Source: Thermofilaceae archaeon
GTDB taxonomy: Archaea; Thermoproteota; Thermoprotei; Thermofilales; Thermofilaceae
NCBI GenBank assembly: GCA_027017025.1
Contig: JALURH010000023.1
Span: 1 to 6,408 of the forward strand
DNA: 6,408 nucleotides
Direction: 5' to 3'
The notes under the pieces were generated by a model. It searched no databases. It saw only the letters and a program-made list of their open reading frames with translations, and was not told where the DNA came from. Below, one piece after another: positions 4,682-6,408 of this stretch. The position numbers and the translations under genes were made by a program. Numbering within the stretch: position 1 is the stretch's first letter; each line of letters starts with the position of its first letter.

Positions 4682-5599
4682 TCATAACGGAATAATGTTC
4701 TCTATAAAGTTTTTAGGATCAAAGGGAATTAAATCTTCTACCCCTTGTCCTACCCCCATAAATATTATAGGTTTTTTAGTAGCATAAACCGTGGATATGG
4801 CGGCTCCACCCTTAGCATCCGAATCCACCTTAGTAAGTATAATAGCATCTATCCCCACCTCTTCATTAAAACGTGTTGCTTGCTCAAAGGCATCATTACC
4901 TGTTAAGGCATCACCTACAAAGATCTTTATATCGGGCTTAGTTACTCTAGCTATCTTCTTCATTTCATCCATGAGGTTCTTGTCGGTTTGAAGCCTTCCT
5001 GCAGTATCTATTAAAACGGCGTCTATGCCATGTTTTTCCGCATATTTTATAGCGTCGAAAGCAACGGCTGCTGGATCAGCTCCATAACGGTGTTTAATTA
5101 CCTTAACACCAATTCTTTCTCCAAGTTTCTCTACTTGTTCTATAGCACCTGCTCTAAATGTATCCGATGCTGCCATAACTACTTTATATCCTCTCTTTTT
5201 AAGCCAATAGGCAAGTTTAGCTACAGTTAAAGTTTTTCCATGACCGTTTGGTCCGAGGAAAACTATTACTAATGGTTTTCCTATAGATCTCTTTTTCTCA
5301 ATCTCCTTCCTTAAATCTAATTCTCCGACAGATATAAATAATTCAAGGAGATACTCTCTAAGTTTCTCCTTTACGAATATCTTTTTATCGCTAAATCTAG
5401 GTACTTTCGCCTCGGAGAGTTTAGAACCTAGGGATTTTATTAAATTTTCAGCAACATCATATGCTATATCATTCTCCACAAGCTCAAGTATGATACTATA
5501 GCCAATTTCTTCTATGGATTGGGGAGATAACCCAGTATAAGCTATCCTTTCTGCCAAGTTATCAAAAACTCTTCTCAGTCCTTTAAACAAGCAATTCAC
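4682..5599 (-). CDS. ftsY: Signal recognition particle receptor FtsY
   Basis: 305 aa: an N domain of four helices (about 1-100) followed by the SRP GTPase G domain. G1 is GPNGHGKT (116-123); DTFRAGA (146-152) is the SRP-specific insertion-box motif; DTAGR (198-202) is G3; TKVD (256-259) is G4; GGAAIS (264-269) is G5. It docks ribosome-SRP complexes at the membrane by pairing its GTPase with that of SRP54. There is no long acidic A domain, as is usual in crenarchaea. G1 has GKTLT where the family most often has GKTTT, a small departure. FtsY rather than SRP54, because no Met-rich M domain follows. GTG 5599 overlaps the pfdA stop as GTGA, implying translational coupling; an in-frame TTG three codons later (5590) is preceded by GGTGA and could be the real start. 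The SRP partner gene is not in the window. Confidence 0.97.
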   Translation of the reverse strand: MNCLFKGLRRVFDNLAERIAYTGLSPQSIEEIGYSIILELVENDIAYDVAENLIKSLGSKLSEAKVPRFSDKKIFVKEKLREYLLELFISVGELDLRKEIEKKRSIGKPLVIVFLGPNGHGKTLTVAKLAYWLKKRGYKVVMAASDTFRAGAIEQVEKLGERIGVKVIKHRYGADPAAVAFDAIKYAEKHGIDAVLIDTAGRLQTDKNLMDEMKKIARVTKPDIKIFVGDALTGNDAFEQATRFNEEVGIDAIILTKVDSDAKGGAAISTVYATKKPIIFMGVGQGVEDLIPFDPKNFIENIIPL

Positions 5600-6000
5600 C
5601 TAGCACTAAGACCTACTCGTATTTCCTCTAATCTTGACAAAATATTTTTCAGTTCCTCTGTTCTTCTATCCAAGTATTGCTGAAGCTCCTTTTTACGTTC
5701 AGATAGAAAATTCATGGTATCATCATAATCTTTCTCTAGCATAATATTAGCTCCAATGGGGACAATAAATTTTTCCTGCTTTTCCAATTTGGCTCTTATA
5801 TATATTCCAGCAGCCAGTGGAATAAGTATTTCCTCTTCACCCTTAAGATTATATAGTTTTTTGATGGAAGACAATGCAATATCCACTTCTCCGAGAAGAT
5901 TCTGTATAACAGTTAATTCTCTTTTTATCTCTTCCGCTATTTGACTGAGTATATTAAATTCAATTGCAAGCCTCTGTTTGATATCCTCTCCTTTTGACAT
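5596..6000 (-). CDS. pfdA: Prefoldin subunit alpha
   Basis: 134 aa. Two long coiled-coil helices (about 4-48 and 88-131, with heptad-like Leu/Ile and many Glu/Lys) flank a central beta region with the family signature ILIPLAAGIYIRAKL (58-72) and FIVPIGANIMLEKDYD (78-93). Two alpha subunits and four beta subunits make the jellyfish-shaped hexamer that captures unfolded proteins and hands them to the thermosome. The ATG has an ideal ribosome site, GGTGAGG (6003-6009), two bases upstream. It lies 14 bases after rpl20e and overlaps ftsY by four. The beta subunit is not in the window. Confidence 0.95.
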   Translation of the reverse strand: MSKGEDIKQRLAIEFNILSQIAEEIKRELTVIQNLLGEVDIALSSIKKLYNLKGEEEILIPLAAGIYIRAKLEKQEKFIVPIGANIMLEKDYDDTMNFLSERKKELQQYLDRRTEELKNILSRLEEIRVGLSAR

Positions 6001-6014
6001 TGCCTCACCATCTA

Positions 6015-6275
6015 TTAAGGAAAGACTACTATCTTATCCATGCTAAGCAAACTTCTAATATATTCATTCTTGGTTTCCTCAAAGGATATTTCTTTTATTT
6101 CCAGAATCTTTATATGGCTCCTGCTGACTTTATGCCTTGAGCCTAGCCAACTGTATACTTTTTCAAGAGCGTGATCCCTTTTCAAAGCAGTTACCTCTAT
6201 AGAAAATTTTCGGGCCTCACCGTTACTTAGTCTCATTTGACCTACAACCTTAAATACCTTTACTTTGTCTACCAT
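6015..6275 (-). CDS. rpl20e: 50S ribosomal protein L20e (L18a/LX)
   Basis: 86 aa from ATG 6275, a normal length for archaeal LX/L20e (eukaryotic L20/eL20 family). It is a basic, small alpha/beta protein: opening strand VKVFKVVGQMRL, then FSIEVTALKRDHALEKVYSWLGSRHKVSRSHIKI, which is the recognisable core (strand, helix with ALEKVYS-LGS-H, then strand KILEIKEI). It binds the large subunit near 23S rRNA and the 5S region. The frame is open back to a GTG at 6296, but GAGGTGA (6280-6286) sits four bases before ATG 6275 and the family starts there, so I use ATG. It is first gene of the operon with pfdA and ftsY, a common crenarchaeal order. Confidence 0.93.
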   Translation of the reverse strand: MVDKVKVFKVVGQMRLSNGEARKFSIEVTALKRDHALEKVYSWLGSRHKVSRSHIKILEIKEISFEETKNEYIRSLLSMDKIVVFP

Positions 6276-6279
6276 TTCG

Positions 6280-6286
6280 TCACCTC
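6280..6286 (-). promoter_or_regulatory. Shine-Dalgarno site deciding the rpl20e start
   Basis: GAGGTGA on the minus strand lies four bases before ATG 6275. It falls inside the longer frame that begins at GTG 6296, so the shorter start is favoured. Confidence 0.7.
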
Positions 6287-6322
6287 TATTAAACACAGCT
6301 TGAACAATACAATAAATCTCAC

Positions 6323-6332
6323 CATATAAAAT
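6323..6332 (-). promoter_or_regulatory. TATA box of the rpl20e-pfdA-ftsY operon
   Basis: ATTTTATATG on the minus strand, preceded by the purine-rich GGAAAG as a possible BRE, predicts a transcription start near 6302. That gives a leader of about 27 bases containing the Shine-Dalgarno site. A weaker TTTATT at 6311-6316 is an alternative. The rest of the right end (6333-6408) holds no gene I can support. Confidence 0.55.
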
Positions 6333-6408
6333 CTTTCCAGTGCGTTATTATTAGCTATTACATGTAATTATTCCTAGCGAAATTATCAGTGTACTGTGGA
6401 ACCTAGGC

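Noticed and set aside
4485..4685. 66-aa minus-strand ORF whose ATG overlaps the ftsY stop (ATGA)
   Set aside because: The overlap looks operonic, but the peptide is a low-charge mix rich in Leu and Ser that mirrors the plus-strand RNA helices, has no ribosome site and resembles no family. A chance frame is more likely, though I cannot exclude it.
4371..4690. SRP (7S) RNA, considered because ftsY is adjacent and the length fits
   Set aside because: I do not find the conserved helix-8 tetraloop and AGCAG internal loop, nor the GC-rich 5' Alu start, on either strand.
4791..5230. Plus-strand ORFs inside ftsY
   Set aside because: Antisense frames of a fully conserved GTPase gene; Ser/Ile-rich shadow composition.
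6341..6408. Short open minus-strand frame at the right edge (ending near 6356) that could be the tail of an upstream gene
   Set aside because: Only about 18 codons are visible and they match nothing I recognise; too little to call.

Overview
The window looks like a low-GC (roughly 35-40 % in genes) hyperthermophilic crenarchaeote (Thermoproteota). The gene set is archaeal: ribosomal protein L20e/LX, prefoldin alpha, an FtsY NG domain without an acidic N-terminal extension, SecE, Spt5/NusG with NGN-KOW layout, and a UbiD-type decarboxylase. Shine-Dalgarno sites are GGTGA-like, GTG/TTG starts are common, and several genes have an archaeal TATA box about 26 bases before the start codon, which suggests leaderless transcripts. 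I would not name a genus.

Layout, left to right. 1-628 (minus) is the 5' part of a gene running off the left edge. Its product resembles TtcA/Ncs6-type PP-loop tRNA-thiolation enzymes but has lost the ATP-binding signature. It is divergent from a 130-aa orphan gene (638-1030, plus), with only 9 bp between the two start codons. That orphan converges on, and overlaps by 14 bp, a UbiD-family decarboxylase (1017-2348, minus), which is itself translationally coupled to nusG/spt5 and secE. This gives a minus-strand unit secE-spt5-ubiD. Next comes argF (3208-4161, minus) with its own probable promoter. On the right, a minus-strand operon rpl20e-pfdA-ftsY (6275 to 4682) has a clear promoter, good Shine-Dalgarno sites and overlapping genes.

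The gap 4162-4681 has no convincing protein gene. It is richer in GC (about 45 %) than the flanking genes, and it separates ftsY from secE, genes commonly clustered in crenarchaea. Hand folding of its plus strand gives a dense set of helices: a 5' hairpin with a canonical kink-turn at 4371-4436, a long-range helix 4453-4475/4612-4639, and internal hairpins at 4486-4512 and 4532-4581. On the other side of an AT-rich spacer with a TATA-like box and a perfect 9-3-9 palindrome, the minus strand (4190-4320) carries a second structured or coding-like unit. I propose a divergently transcribed locus with at least one structured non-coding RNA, probably L7Ae-bound, that I cannot assign to SRP RNA or confidently to RNase P RNA. 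This is the most interesting part of the window.

Functionally the window mixes translation/secretion core genes (ribosome, chaperone, SRP receptor, translocon, elongation factor), arginine biosynthesis, a probable archaeal mevalonate-pathway decarboxylase and a degenerate tRNA-modification-like protein.
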